A DNA stretch of 64,000 nt. Source: [Mycobacterium] vasticus (GTDB lineage: Bacteria > Actinomycetota > Actinomycetes > Mycobacteriales > Mycobacteriaceae). The stretch spans positions 3,837,665 to 3,901,664 of the forward strand of contig NZ_CP084028.1 of assembly GCF_020181595.1 (NCBI RefSeq). The letters run 5' to 3'. The notes under the pieces are model-generated. The model was not told the origin of the DNA. It did no database searches and saw only the letters and a list, made by a program, of their open reading frames with translations. This document shows positions 30,486 through 40,952 of the stretch, in pieces (the first letter of the stretch is position 1; each line of letters starts with the position of its first letter). The position numbers were made by a program, and so were the translations under genes.

Positions 30486-31073
30486 TCACAGCAGGCCCGA
30501 CTGCAGCACCTCGCCGGCCAGGCCCGCCACCACCGGCACGATGCCCAGGCACACGAACGCCGGCAGGAAGCACAGCCCGAGCGGGCCGGCGATCAGCACG
30601 CCCGCCCGTTCGGCCGCAGCCGTGGCGGCATGCCCGGCGTCGTCGCGGCTCTGATTGGCCAGTTCGGCGAGTCCGGCGGCCAGCGCCACCCCCGAGGCCC
30701 CGGACCGGCGGGCCAGTCGCAGCACCGCGGTCGTCGAGGGTTCCAGCGCACCGGTCGCAGACTTCGGCGGCGACCATGCCACAGCAGGATCAGCGCCCAG
30801 CGCCAACAGATCCGCGCCGCGCCGCAACACCGCCGCCAACTGCGGGGGCGCGGATCGGGCGGTGGCCGCGGCCGCGGCCGACACCGGCATGCCCGCGGTC
30901 AGGCAGAGCGCAAATACGTCCAGGCCGGCCGCCAGCGCCAGCGCGTCGGTGCCCGGCACCACCGGCGACCGGGCTACCCGCACCGGCCGGGGCATACCGG
31001 CGCGCACCCGCACAACCGACGGCCCGGCCGCGGCCAGCGCCGCGCCCGCCAGGAGCACCGCCGCGAGAATCAT
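30486..31073 (-). CDS. TadC-like inner-membrane platform protein, Rv3657c-like
   Basis: Membrane protein of 195 residues in the type II secretion F (GspF/TadC) family, truncated to one repeat as in M. tuberculosis Rv3657c. An N-terminal membrane helix (ILAAVLLAGAALAAAG) is followed by a cytoplasmic helical domain. The last 45 residues are hydrophobic (IAGPLGLCFLPAFVCLGIVP). The start is ATG 31073, overlapping the upstream stop by 4 nt. TadC pairs with TadB to form the pilus assembly platform next to the ATPase TadA. Confidence 0.83.
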   Translation of the reverse strand: MILAAVLLAGAALAAAGPSVVRVRAGMPRPVRVARSPVVPGTDALALAAGLDVFALCLTAGMPVSAAAAATARSAPPQLAAVLRRGADLLALGADPAVAWSPPKSATGALEPSTTAVLRLARRSGASGVALAAGLAELANQSRDDAGHAATAAAERAGVLIAGPLGLCFLPAFVCLGIVPVVAGLAGEVLQSGLL

Positions 31074-31855
31074 CGGCCGGCCCCGGTGATCCGGTCCGCC
31101 CACAACAACCCGGCGCAGACCAGGCTCACGCCCACCACCGCCAGTACCCCACCCGATCCGCCGAGCAGGAAGGCCACCGGCCGTGCGCCCACCAACTGAC
31201 CGAGCACCACACCGAGCACGGGCAGGTAGCCCAAGATGGCCGCCGACGCCCGCGCACCCGCCATACCGGCATCGGCGCGCGCCGAAAATCGTTGCCGCGC
31301 CGTGATATCGCGCTGCGCGGCCTGCATCAGGGTGGCCACCGCCAAACCGTGCTCACCGGCCAGGCCCCAGTAGACGGCGAGCCGCTCCCAATTCGCAGGC
31401 AGCGCCGAGGAACGGGCCGCACATCGCAGACCGGTCACCACGTCGGCGCCCAGCCGGGCCCGGGCGACCACGCCGTGCAGACCCGCAGCCACCTCGGCAT
31501 GGCCTGTCTCCGCGGCGGCAACGGCGAAGGCACGCACCGGATGTGCGCCGATCCGCAGCTCCGCCACCAGAATGTCGAGCGCGGACTCCAGGGCGTCGGA
31601 CTCCGCCCGGGCGCGGCGCTGACGCAGCCGGCGGCGGTACCGCGCGGCGGCGGTGGCGGCCAACACCGCAGCGGCCACGCAGGTGCCCCCCGGCAGACAC
31701 ACCGCGGCCGCCAGCGCGCCGCAACCCGCGAGCGTCACCAGAACCGCCCGCCCACCGCCGGCCGAGCGGTCGACCGGCCGCAACCGGCGGCGCGGCGCGG
31801 CACCCGGCAGGACCGCTGCCGCCAGCGCAAGCGCCGCGACCGCCGCGCCGCTCAC
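31070..31855 (-). CDS. TadB-like inner-membrane platform protein, Rv3658c-like
   Basis: GspF/TadB-type membrane protein of 261 residues. There are two N-terminal helices (AALALAAAVLPG; LVTLAGCGALAAAVCLPGG). A central cytoplasmic domain (ALDILVAELRIGAHPVRAF) precedes C-terminal helices (LVGARPVAFLLGGSGGVLAV). The start is GTG 31855, which overlaps the TadA stop (GTGA). It probably dimerises with TadC under the ATPase. Confidence 0.83.
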   Translation of the reverse strand: MSGAAVAALALAAAVLPGAAPRRRLRPVDRSAGGGRAVLVTLAGCGALAAAVCLPGGTCVAAAVLAATAAARYRRRLRQRRARAESDALESALDILVAELRIGAHPVRAFAVAAAETGHAEVAAGLHGVVARARLGADVVTGLRCAARSSALPANWERLAVYWGLAGEHGLAVATLMQAAQRDITARQRFSARADAGMAGARASAAILGYLPVLGVVLGQLVGARPVAFLLGGSGGVLAVVGVSLVCAGLLWADRITGAGR

Positions 31856-33030
31856 GACGGCATCCGATCCCGAAGCAGCGCTTCGAACTCCGCGGCGTGT
31901 TCGCTCAAGCCCCGCTCCAGCTGCCACACCGACGCGGCCTGCACCCGCCCGGCGGCCCCGCGGCGTAGCAGCGCGATCTCGGTGAGCCGCCGGCGGCCGG
32001 TGCGATCACGCCCGACGTGCAGCAGCACCTGGACGGCCGCCGCGAGCTGGCTGTGCAGTCCGGCACGGTCCAGCCCGCCGAGCGCAGCCAGCGCTTCGAG
32101 CCGGGCCGGCACCTCGGCGGGGCTGTTGGCATGCACCGTGCCGGCGCCGCCGTCGTGCCCGGTGTTCAGCGCGGCCAGCAGGTCGACCACTTCGGCGCCA
32201 CGGACCTCACCGACCACCAGCCGGTCCGGTCGCATCCGCAGCGCCTGCCGGACCAGGTCGCGCAGCCCGACCGCACCGGCGCCCTCGACGTTGGCCGTGC
32301 GGGCCACCAGCCGAACCAGATGCGGGTGGCGTGGTTGCAGTTCCGGTGCATCCTCGACGCAGACCAGGCGCTCGTGCGCGTCGACGGCTCCCAGCATGGC
32401 CGCCAGCAGCGTGGTCTTTCCGGCGCCGGTGCCTCCGGAGACCAGGAATGCCAGCCGGGCGGCGATCACATCAGCCAGCAACTCAGCCGCCACCGGGGCG
32501 ATGGCGCCGACCGCACGTAGCGCGGCGATGTCCTGGGTGGCCGGCCGCAGCACCCGCAGCGACAGGCACGTCCCGCCGGCGGCCACCGGCGGCAGTATGG
32601 CGTGCAGCCGGACGCTGAATTCGCCCGCGGCCCCGCCGCTGAAGCCATCGAGCTGCCCGTCCACCCACGGTTGCGCGTCGTCCAGCCGACGTCCGGCAGC
32701 CACCGCCAGGCGCTGGGCCAGCCGGCGCACGGATGCCTCGTCGGCGAATCGGATCTCGGTGCGCCGCAGTCCTGCGCCGTCGTCGACCCAGACCGCATCG
32801 GGCGCGGTCACCAGCACATCGGTGGTACCGGCGGCACCCAGCAGCGGCTCGAGTGGTCCGGCGCCGGTCAGCTCGGTCTGCAGCACCCGCAGGCTCGACA
32901 GCATCTCGGTGTCGCCGAGCACGCCACCGGATTCGGCCCGGATCGCCGCGGCCACCGCTTCGGGCCGCAGCTGCGAGGAATTTCCGGCGGCCAGCCGTTC
33001 CCGGACCCGGTCGATCATCGAGTCCCTCAT
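31852..33030 (-). CDS. TadA/CpaF-type secretion ATPase, Rv3659c-like
   Basis: Hexameric type II/IV secretion ATPase of 392 residues that powers pilus assembly. Walker A is VSGGTGAGKTTLLAAML, the Asp box is VCVEDAPELQ, Walker B is RPDRLVVGEVRGAEV, and the His box is GHDGGAGTVHANSP. The N-terminal domain (about 1-150) matches CpaF. The start is ATG 33030, overlapping the ssd stop by 4 nt (ATGA). The organisation ssd-tadA-tadB-tadC-flp-tadE-tadF equals that of Rv3660c-Rv3654c. Confidence 0.93.
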   Translation of the reverse strand: MRDSMIDRVRERLAAGNSSQLRPEAVAAAIRAESGGVLGDTEMLSSLRVLQTELTGAGPLEPLLGAAGTTDVLVTAPDAVWVDDGAGLRRTEIRFADEASVRRLAQRLAVAAGRRLDDAQPWVDGQLDGFSGGAAGEFSVRLHAILPPVAAGGTCLSLRVLRPATQDIAALRAVGAIAPVAAELLADVIAARLAFLVSGGTGAGKTTLLAAMLGAVDAHERLVCVEDAPELQPRHPHLVRLVARTANVEGAGAVGLRDLVRQALRMRPDRLVVGEVRGAEVVDLLAALNTGHDGGAGTVHANSPAEVPARLEALAALGGLDRAGLHSQLAAAVQVLLHVGRDRTGRRRLTEIALLRRGAAGRVQAASVWQLERGLSEHAAEFEALLRDRMPS

Positions 33031-34094
33031 GCCGCCTGAGCCTTTCGGCCGGCGACCAGTTCCAGGACCCGGGTGGCCGCTTGCGCCAGCGCGGACCGGC
33101 GACCGAGCCGCAGGCCGGCATGTTCGAGCCGCTCGGCCAGCTGCGGCTCGGCCCGCACCGCCGCCAGCAGCGGCAGCCCGACGATCTGGGCCACCTCGGT
33201 GGCACGCAGCCCGCCCGGGGCCGGCCCGCGGACCACCAGGCCGACGTTGGGGGTGACCGAACGCAGTCGCGGTGCGATCACCGCGCCGGCCGCGCAGGCG
33301 CGAACGTCGCACGGGCAGACCACCACCACGAGATCGGCGAGGCTCAGCGCGGTTTCGACCGGATCGGCCCATGCCCGGGGCAAGTCGCAGACCACGGTGA
33401 CTCCGCCGCGTCGGCCCGCGTCCAAGACGGCGTCCACGGTCGGCGCGGCCACTTGGTGCCCCCGCTGCCGGATGCCGGAGAGCACGCTGACGTCGCCGTG
33501 GCGGGGCAACGCCGCTCGCAGCGCGGGCCAGGTCAGCCGCCCACTGCGACGGGTCAGGTCTGTCCAGCGCAGACCGGCGACGTTCTCGGTGCCGGCCAAC
33601 AGGTCGATGCCTCCGCCCCAAGCGTCCAGATCGACCAGCAGGGCCTCTCCAGCGCGCTGCGCAAGTGCCGTCGCCATCAGCGATGCCCCGGCCCCGCCGC
33701 GCGCGCCGATCACCGCGATGACCGCGCCGCGGTGGGTGCCGTCCGGTGTTGCCTCAGCCGCCTCGGCCAGCTCAGCCACCAGTGCGTCACCGTCGGTGGG
33801 CAGTGTCAGCACCCGCTGCGCCCCGATCGCGACGGCGGCCTGCCACGCGGGCGTTCCGGTGGGATCCTCGGTGAGAATCAGGACGTGCACGCGGCGCGGC
33901 AGCCCGGCGGTCGAACAGCGCGCGGCACCGTCCTCGTCGAGCACTACCGCGGTGGCGGCCGCCCACGCGGTGCGAGTGGGCACAGTGGTGCCCAGGTGGA
34001 TCACCCGCAGCCCGGCGGCCGCGGCCACCCGGTCGACCTCGTCGCGCAGGGCGGGTTGGGCGATCAGGGCCAACAGTCCGGGGGTGTTGCTCAC
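33027..34094 (-). CDS. ssd: CpaE/MinD-like septum-site-determining protein Ssd
   Basis: Protein of 355 residues of the MinD/ParA-like CpaE group. An N-terminal receiver-like domain (LLALIAQPALRDEVDRVA) precedes an ATPase-like domain with a deviant P-loop (VIGARGGAGASLMATAL) in which the usual Lys is not clear. LLVDLDAWGGGIDLLAG is the Walker A'/switch region. M. tuberculosis Rv3660c (Ssd) affects septum formation and the dormancy response when overproduced. Here, as there, it leads the Tad operon and may localise the pilus machine. The start is GTG 34094. Confidence 0.9.
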   Translation of the reverse strand: MSNTPGLLALIAQPALRDEVDRVAAAAGLRVIHLGTTVPTRTAWAAATAVVLDEDGAARCSTAGLPRRVHVLILTEDPTGTPAWQAAVAIGAQRVLTLPTDGDALVAELAEAAEATPDGTHRGAVIAVIGARGGAGASLMATALAQRAGEALLVDLDAWGGGIDLLAGTENVAGLRWTDLTRRSGRLTWPALRAALPRHGDVSVLSGIRQRGHQVAAPTVDAVLDAGRRGGVTVVCDLPRAWADPVETALSLADLVVVVCPCDVRACAAGAVIAPRLRSVTPNVGLVVRGPAPGGLRATEVAQIVGLPLLAAVRAEPQLAERLEHAGLRLGRRSALAQAATRVLELVAGRKAQAA

Positions 34095-34282
34095 CCCGTC
34101 ACGGTGGTGGGGAGCATTGGCCCGTGCCAGCCGGACGTGGCCAATTGTGGATGAAAAAATCCACTGTGGATAGACCTGCGGTATGCGCAGGAGAATAAAT
34201 CATCCGATTCAGATGTTTATTCCTCGGATTGGAACACGTTCCACTTGGAAAAATTCGGTTCCAGCGAAGAATAGTTAGCCCG

Positions 34283-34378
34283 AAAAAAGGACGACCCCCG
34301 CCAGGGGGGGAGGAGGCGGAGGTCGTCGTGCATCAACCCCGGGGGGTCGGGCCGATACACCCTCAGCATAAGCCGAGT
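34283..34378 (-). ncRNA. 6C small RNA (B11 / ncRv13660Ac)
   Basis: RNA gene of about 96 nt between ssd and the HAD gene, on the minus strand. It has a -10 hexamer TATAGT at 34385-34390. Two hairpins carry C-rich loops: the first holds six C (34341-34346) within an 8-bp stem ATCGGCCC/GGGGTTGAT. The second holds seven C (34304-34310) in the terminator stem GACGACC/GGTCGTC, which ends in six T (34283-34288). Two loops with at least six C define the actinobacterial 6C RNA. Its M. tuberculosis version lies in the same Rv3660c-Rv3661 gap and is about 93 nt. It is known to pair with G-rich sites near ribosome-binding sites and to slow growth when overproduced. Recognition by eye; a covariance-model search would settle it. 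Confidence 0.9.
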
Positions 34379-34515
34379 GATGCCACTATACACACGAGAG
34401 GGCGGTCTGGCGCAAGTGTCCTCACCAAATGGACTCGGTTCGTTGCGCCTGTCCTGAAGTGCACTTTCCCGGATACTGCCGGGACGAACAGCGGCGGCGG
34501 ACCTATGCTGTACCG

Positions 34516-35382
34516 GTGACGGCTTCCGACCCGGGCACCCCGAATCCGCAGTCCCCGCGACCATCGGCGGAGCCGGTGCCACCGGACACGCGGACCCGTA
34601 CCGCCGCCTTCCTGGACCTCGACCACACGGTGATCGCCAAGTCCAGCGCGCTGGCCTTCAGCAAACCTTTTATGGATCAGGGACTGATCAACCGTCGTAC
34701 GGTTCTGAAGTCGAGCTACGCCCAATTCCTGATGCTGCTCTCCGGTGCCGACCACGACCAGATGGAGCGGATGCGCACCCATCTGACGAACATGTGCAAG
34801 GGGTGGGACGCCGAGCAGGTGAAGGCGATCGTCAACGAGACGATGCACGATGTCGTCACACCCCTGGTCTTCGCCGAGGCGGCCCAGCTGATCGCCGATC
34901 ACAAGCTCTGCGGCCGAGACGTGGTGGTCGTCTCGGCCTCCGGTGAGGAGATCGTGGCGCCCATCGCCCGCGCCCTGGGCGCCACTCACGCCATGGCCAC
35001 CCGGATGGTCGTCGCCGACGGCAAGTACACCGGCGAGATCGCGTTCTACTGCTACGGCGAGGGCAAAGTGCAGGCAATCCAGGAGTTGGCCGCCCGCGAG
35101 GGCTACCCGCTGGAGCACTGCTACGCCTACTCCGACTCGATCACCGACCTGCCGATGCTGCAGGCGGTGGGCCACCCCTCGGCGGTGAATCCGGACCGCG
35201 GGCTGCGCAAGGAGGCGCTCGCCAACGGGTGGCCGGTGCTCACTTTCTCCCGGCCGGTGTCGCTGCGCGACCGCATTCCGGCCCCGTCCGGCGCGGCGGT
35301 GGCCACCACCGCAGCAGTCGGGATCAGCGCGATCGCGGCCGGGGCGCTGACGTATTCGCTGCTGCGCCGGCTCACCACCTGA
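34516..35382 (+). CDS. HAD-superfamily IB phosphatase, Rv3661-like
   Basis: Phosphatase-like protein of 288 residues of the SerB/HAD-IB group. Motif I is FLDLDHTVI, motif II is VVVSASGEEI, the motif III Lys is in GEGKVQAIQ, and motif IV is YAYSDSITDLPML. A hydrophobic C-terminal segment (VATTAAVGISAIAAGALTYS) suggests membrane anchoring. The start is GTG 34516. The gene is bracketed by two small RNA genes, 6C upstream on the other strand and the Ms1-like RNA downstream on the same strand. Its substrate is unknown. Confidence 0.88.
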   Translation: MTASDPGTPNPQSPRPSAEPVPPDTRTRTAAFLDLDHTVIAKSSALAFSKPFMDQGLINRRTVLKSSYAQFLMLLSGADHDQMERMRTHLTNMCKGWDAEQVKAIVNETMHDVVTPLVFAEAAQLIADHKLCGRDVVVVSASGEEIVAPIARALGATHAMATRMVVADGKYTGEIAFYCYGEGKVQAIQELAAREGYPLEHCYAYSDSITDLPMLQAVGHPSAVNPDRGLRKEALANGWPVLTFSRPVSLRDRIPAPSGAAVATTAAVGISAIAAGALTYSLLRRLTT

Positions 35383-35445
35383 GCCTCCAGCAAACCTCGG
35401 CGGTCACAATCCGATGACACCGGGCACGCCGATTGAGATTCACCC

Positions 35446-35474
35446 TTGCTGTGGCCTGCATCACGTAGTACAAA
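35446..35474 (+). promoter_or_regulatory. Candidate promoter of the Ms1-like RNA
   Basis: TTGCTG (35446-35451) and TACAAA (35469-35474) are spaced by 17 nt, placing a start near 35481. The -10 departs from TANNNT, so the exact hexamer is uncertain. Confidence 0.45.
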
Positions 35475-35480
35475 GGAAGC

Positions 35481-35780
35481 ACGGAAGCCCGGTAAGGCTA
35501 GGGTCGACCCGGAAGAGAAGGATCGATCTCCCGAACCACGCTTCCCAGTGCGGATAGCGGTACCCACGCGGAGCCATAGCCGCGAAGATGGCAGAAGTGT
35601 TGCGGGCCTGCGTAATTGCGGAACGTATTCGGATTTGTCAACCTCTTGGGTGGGGTTGCTCCCGAAGAACACCGCAGGAGCGCCGAGGCCACCCACGCAA
35701 CCCACGTTGGACGCTTGGTAACCGTGTACCGCACTAGCGGGCGGCGAGCCGATTCATTCGGAACGCCGCCCGCTTCGTCT
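35481..35780 (+). ncRNA. Ms1 / MTS2823-like small RNA (about 300 nt)
   Basis: This non-coding stretch lies between the Rv3661-like and Rv3662c-like genes, where M. tuberculosis encodes MTS2823 (ncRv13661), the homolog of M. smegmatis Ms1. From the predicted start at 35481 to just past the terminator is about 300 nt, the length reported for that RNA. No credible ORF runs through it. It ends in a perfect 10-bp GC hairpin followed by TTCGTCT. Ms1 accumulates in stationary phase and binds RNA polymerase core lacking sigma. The call rests on position, length, promoter and terminator rather than on base-by-base alignment. Confidence 0.8.
35737..35775 (+). terminator. Terminator of the Ms1-like RNA
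   Basis: GCGGGCGGCG (35737-35746) pairs perfectly with CGCCGCCCGC (35764-35773) around a 17-nt loop and is followed by TTCGTCT. It may also serve the convergent Rv3662c-like gene. Confidence 0.85.
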
Positions 35781-35800
35781 GTCCGGATCGACCTGTCGAC

Positions 35801-36553
35801 TCAGCGCTTGGCGCCGGCCTCAGCAATCCCCAGCGCGTCCATCGCGCCGGCGTGCATCGCACCGCAGCACCCCAGCAGCCATCGGGTGACACCCTCGGGC
35901 GTCCCGCCCGCGAAATCGCGCGCCGCCTGGCGGTACTCACCGGATTTGCGCATCCAGGTGACCTCCGGAACGCCCAGCCCGCGGCGGTCCAGCCCGCTGG
36001 CGATAGTCACCAGTCGGGCCGCTCCCCGCGCGACCACTCCGTCGGCACTGCCGAACGGCGCCATGGTCAGCAGCTCGCCGTGCACCACCGCGGCAAACAC
36101 CGGTGCTGCCACTTCGGTGCCGCCGGCGGCCAGGTCGGCGAGCATCTCCAGCCGGCGGCCGACGGCCTCGCCACCCTCCGGCCGGCCGAGGTGGTCTTCG
36201 TCGACCAGGTCAGCGGCGGCCAGCACATGCAGCCGGGCCAGCGCCTGCAGCGGGGCACGGCGCCAGACCTCGACCAGCGAGCCCTCCCCGCCCTCGAGTG
36301 CCTGGGCCACCCGCAGCGCACCGGCGAACACCGGATTCGCCGCGGCGGAGGCATCCACATTGGTGGGACCACCGTCGAGCACCGACGACGCCCGCGCCGC
36401 CCGCAACGACGCCTCCGCTGCGCTGACCGGCCAGCCGCGAACATTTGTCTTGTGACGCAGTGCGCGGGCCAGCTCGTCGCGAACCTTCTCGCTGCCCTCG
36501 GCGACACCGGGCAACTGCAGCAGCGGGGCCAGTGGATCGTCTGCGGAAATCAC
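35801..36553 (-). CDS. Conserved hypothetical protein, Rv3662c-like
   Basis: Mostly helical soluble protein of about 250 residues with no motif that I can assign with confidence. The start GTG 36553 (ISADDPLAPLLQLPG) gives a length near the 256 residues of Rv3662c. ATG 36589 would add 12 residues and reach almost to the divergent acs start. A central region GWPVSAAEASLRAARASSVL and repeated Ala-rich helices are visible. It diverges from acs with 38 bp between starts. In M. tuberculosis the dppDCBA dipeptide transporter lies between these two genes; here it is absent. Confidence 0.75.
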   Translation of the reverse strand: MISADDPLAPLLQLPGVAEGSEKVRDELARALRHKTNVRGWPVSAAEASLRAARASSVLDGGPTNVDASAAANPVFAGALRVAQALEGGEGSLVEVWRRAPLQALARLHVLAAADLVDEDHLGRPEGGEAVGRRLEMLADLAAGGTEVAAPVFAAVVHGELLTMAPFGSADGVVARGAARLVTIASGLDRRGLGVPEVTWMRKSGEYRQAARDFAGGTPEGVTRWLLGCCGAMHAGAMDALGIAEAGAKR

Positions 36554-36591
36554 GGGCTGGACACTACCGCCGGGAAGATTAGGCTCCATAC

Positions 36592-38597
<2,006 letters not shown>

Positions 38598-38601
<4 letters not shown>

Positions 38602-39293
38602 CTGATCGGTACGAATCCGGCGCCCGGCCGGTTCTTCGCATCGAGGTCGCCCAGGACGGCGTTGATCGACACCACCACCGCCGGCGTGTGCAGCGGAATG
38701 TACTTGACCACGCACGTCGGCAGCGCATCGCTGAACGCGCCGTGGATCATGCCGACCAGCAGGTTGTCCACCACCACGGGTCCGCCGGAGTCACCCGGCC
38801 GGCCGCAGACCTGCATCACGATGGTGCCGGGATCCTGACCCGGACCCCAGGTGAGGCCGCAGGAGTTGCCGGTGGTGCGACCCTGCTTGCAGGCGATCTG
38901 GCCGAAGCTCGGGTCGGGGCCGATTCCGTCGATGACGAAACCACCGAAATTGGACACCGGCGTCACCTTGGCGGCGTCGAACTCGATCACTGCGTAGTCC
39001 ATCCCGTCGTTGCCGGCGACCATGCGGCCGATGATGCCGTTGCCCTCCGCACCCTCCGCGGCCACCTCGGCGCCGGGACCACCGCAGTGCGCGGAGGTGA
39101 AACCGATCAGCGCGCCGGTCCTGTCGTGGCCGATGGTGGTCAGCGTGCATAGCGTGTCACCGTCGACGACGATGCCGGCGCCGCCGCCCATCGGCAGCTT
39201 GTCGTCGGCGGCCACCGGGCCGGCCGGCCCGGCCAGGGTGGCCAGTGTGGCGCAGATCGCCCACGTCAGCAGCGTCATCATGCTGCGTGGCAT
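38598..39293 (-). CDS. Secreted chymotrypsin-like serine protease, Rv3668c-like
   Basis: S1-family protease of 231 residues. A signal peptide (MTLLTWAICATLATLAGPAG) precedes the mature domain. The triad is His in FTSAHCGG, Asp in GMDYAVIEFD, and Ser in CGRPGDSGGPVV. Disulfide Cys are placed as in Streptomyces-type proteases. The length equals that of Rv3668c. The start is ATG 39293. The natural substrate is unknown. Confidence 0.9.
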
Positions 39294-39464
39294 CCAGCGG
39301 TGTGTGGTCTGCACAGCGGCACCCCCTCCCTCGACCTCTGAAACCACAGCGTAGCGGTGATCCCAGGCGCGGCGGTCCGCCGACGGCTTTACCGGGCTCA
39401 CGTGTCGGGACGGCAAACGCATGGCAACATTAGGCCGCGACGACGCCGAACGGGAGGACAGCCA

Positions 39465-39998
39465 GTGAGCAAGGCCGATCGCGGGCACACACGCAAGGCG
39501 GACCGCAACGGGGTGCCCAACACCCTGACATCCATCCCGCTGTCCGATCCGCACGCGCTGCCGGCCGACCCGTCGCTGGGCGAGCTGGTCAAGGATGCCA
39601 CCGCGCAGCTGTCGACGCTGGTGCGCGCGGAGGTCGAACTGGCCCGCGCCGAGATCACCCAGGACGTCAAGAAGGGCCTCACCGGCAGCGTGTTCTTCAT
39701 CGCCGCCCTGGTCGTGCTGTTCTACTCGACCTTCTTTTTCTTCTTCTTCGTCGCCGCGGTGCTCGACACCTGGCTGCAGACCTGGGCCGCCTACCTGATC
39801 GTGTTCGGGATCATGCTGACCGTGACGGCCGCGCTGGCCGTGCTGGGATTCCTGCGGGTCCGGCGGATCCGGGGGCCGCGCCAGACCATCGAATCGGTGC
39901 GCGAGACCCGAGATGCGTTGCGCCCCGGCCATGATCGTCTTGGATCGTCGGGTCCGCAACAGCTGGGGACGCCGACGACCGACCCCTCGGGCTGGTAG
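39465..39998 (+). CDS. Phage-holin-superfamily (DUF1469) membrane protein, Rv3669-like
   Basis: Protein of 177 residues. An amphipathic helix (LGELVKDATAQLSTLVRAEV) precedes two adjacent transmembrane segments, the first very Phe-rich (about residues 85-110) and the second AYLIVFGIMLTVTAALAVLG. The C-terminal tail is hydrophilic. This is the DUF1469/holin-X layout. The start is GTG 39465 with GGGAGGA 7 nt upstream. Its TAG shares a base with the GTG of ephE (TAGTG), so the two are coupled. Function is unknown. Confidence 0.87.
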   Translation: MSKADRGHTRKADRNGVPNTLTSIPLSDPHALPADPSLGELVKDATAQLSTLVRAEVELARAEITQDVKKGLTGSVFFIAALVVLFYSTFFFFFFVAAVLDTWLQTWAAYLIVFGIMLTVTAALAVLGFLRVRRIRGPRQTIESVRETRDALRPGHDRLGSSGPQQLGTPTTDPSGW

Positions 39999-40951
39999 TG
40001 CCGCCACCGGATCCGTCGATCACCCGGATCGACGGGCCGTGGCGCCACTGGGACATCCACGCCAACGGCATCCGCTTCCACGTCGTCGAGGCGATCCCGG
40101 CCGATCTTCTCGGTGCCGACGGCCCGCCGACGGCGCGGCCGCTGGTGATTCTGCTGCACGGGTTCGGCTCGTTCTGGTGGACCTGGCGTCACCAATTGCG
40201 CGGGCTCACCGGATTCCGGGTTGTCGCAGTCGATCTGCGCGGCTACGGCGGCAGCGACAAGCCACCACGGGGCTATGACGGCTGGACGCTGGCCGGCGAC
40301 ACCGCCGGCCTGGTCCGGGCACTGGGGCACTCCTGCGCGATCCTGGTCGGACACGCCGACGGGGGCCTGGTGTGCTGGGCGACGGCGCTGCTGCACCCAC
40401 GCATGGTCAGCGCCATCGCGCTGGTCAGCTCACCGCATCCGGCGGCGTTGCGCAGATCCGCACTGACGCAGGCCGATCAGCGTCGGGCACTGCTGCCCTG
40501 GCTGATGCGCTACCAGGTGCCGTTCTGGCCGGAGCACACCCTGACCCGCCACGACGGCGCTGAGATCGAACACCTGGTCCGTGCCAGGGCCGGAGCGGGT
40601 TGGCAAGCCACCCAGGACTTCTCCGAGACCCTTGCGCACCTGCGCACCGCGATCCGGATTCCGTCGGCGGCGCATTCCGCGCTGGAGTATCAGCGTTGGG
40701 CGGTGCGCAGTCAATTACGCTCCGAGGGAAGGCGTTTCATGAAGGCCTTGGACCTTCGCACGCTGAACATCCCGCTGCTGCACGTCCGCGGCGTCGACGA
40801 CCCCTACGTCCTGGCCGATCCGGTCGACCGGACCCGCCGCTACGCTCCACACGGCCGATACGTATCGCTGAGCAGCGTAGGGCATTTCGCCCACGAGGAA
40901 GCCCCCGACGAGTTCAACGACCACCTGATGAAGTTCCTCCAGCAGGTCTGA
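39998..40951 (+). CDS. ephE: Alpha/beta hydrolase, epoxide hydrolase EphE-like
   Basis: Soluble hydrolase of 317 residues. The oxyanion-hole motif is LLHGFGSFWWTW. The nucleophile elbow GHADGGLV carries Asp in place of Ser, as in epoxide hydrolases and dehalogenases. The acid is probably in VRGVDDPYV and the His in VGHFAHEEAP. The cap domain lies between. It is the ortholog of Rv3670 (EphE). The GTG start at 39998 overlaps the stop of the upstream gene. It converges on marP with a 1-nt gap. Confidence 0.9.
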   Translation: MPPPDPSITRIDGPWRHWDIHANGIRFHVVEAIPADLLGADGPPTARPLVILLHGFGSFWWTWRHQLRGLTGFRVVAVDLRGYGGSDKPPRGYDGWTLAGDTAGLVRALGHSCAILVGHADGGLVCWATALLHPRMVSAIALVSSPHPAALRRSALTQADQRRALLPWLMRYQVPFWPEHTLTRHDGAEIEHLVRARAGAGWQATQDFSETLAHLRTAIRIPSAAHSALEYQRWAVRSQLRSEGRRFMKALDLRTLNIPLLHVRGVDDPYVLADPVDRTRRYAPHGRYVSLSSVGHFAHEEAPDEFNDHLMKFLQQV

Positions 40952-40952
40952 C

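Noticed and set aside
34217..34582. Minus-strand open frame through the 6C RNA (start MLRVYRPDPPGL)
   Set aside because: The frame crosses the RNA hairpins and a strong terminator, so the sequence is better explained by structured RNA; no ribosome site or known leader-peptide pattern.
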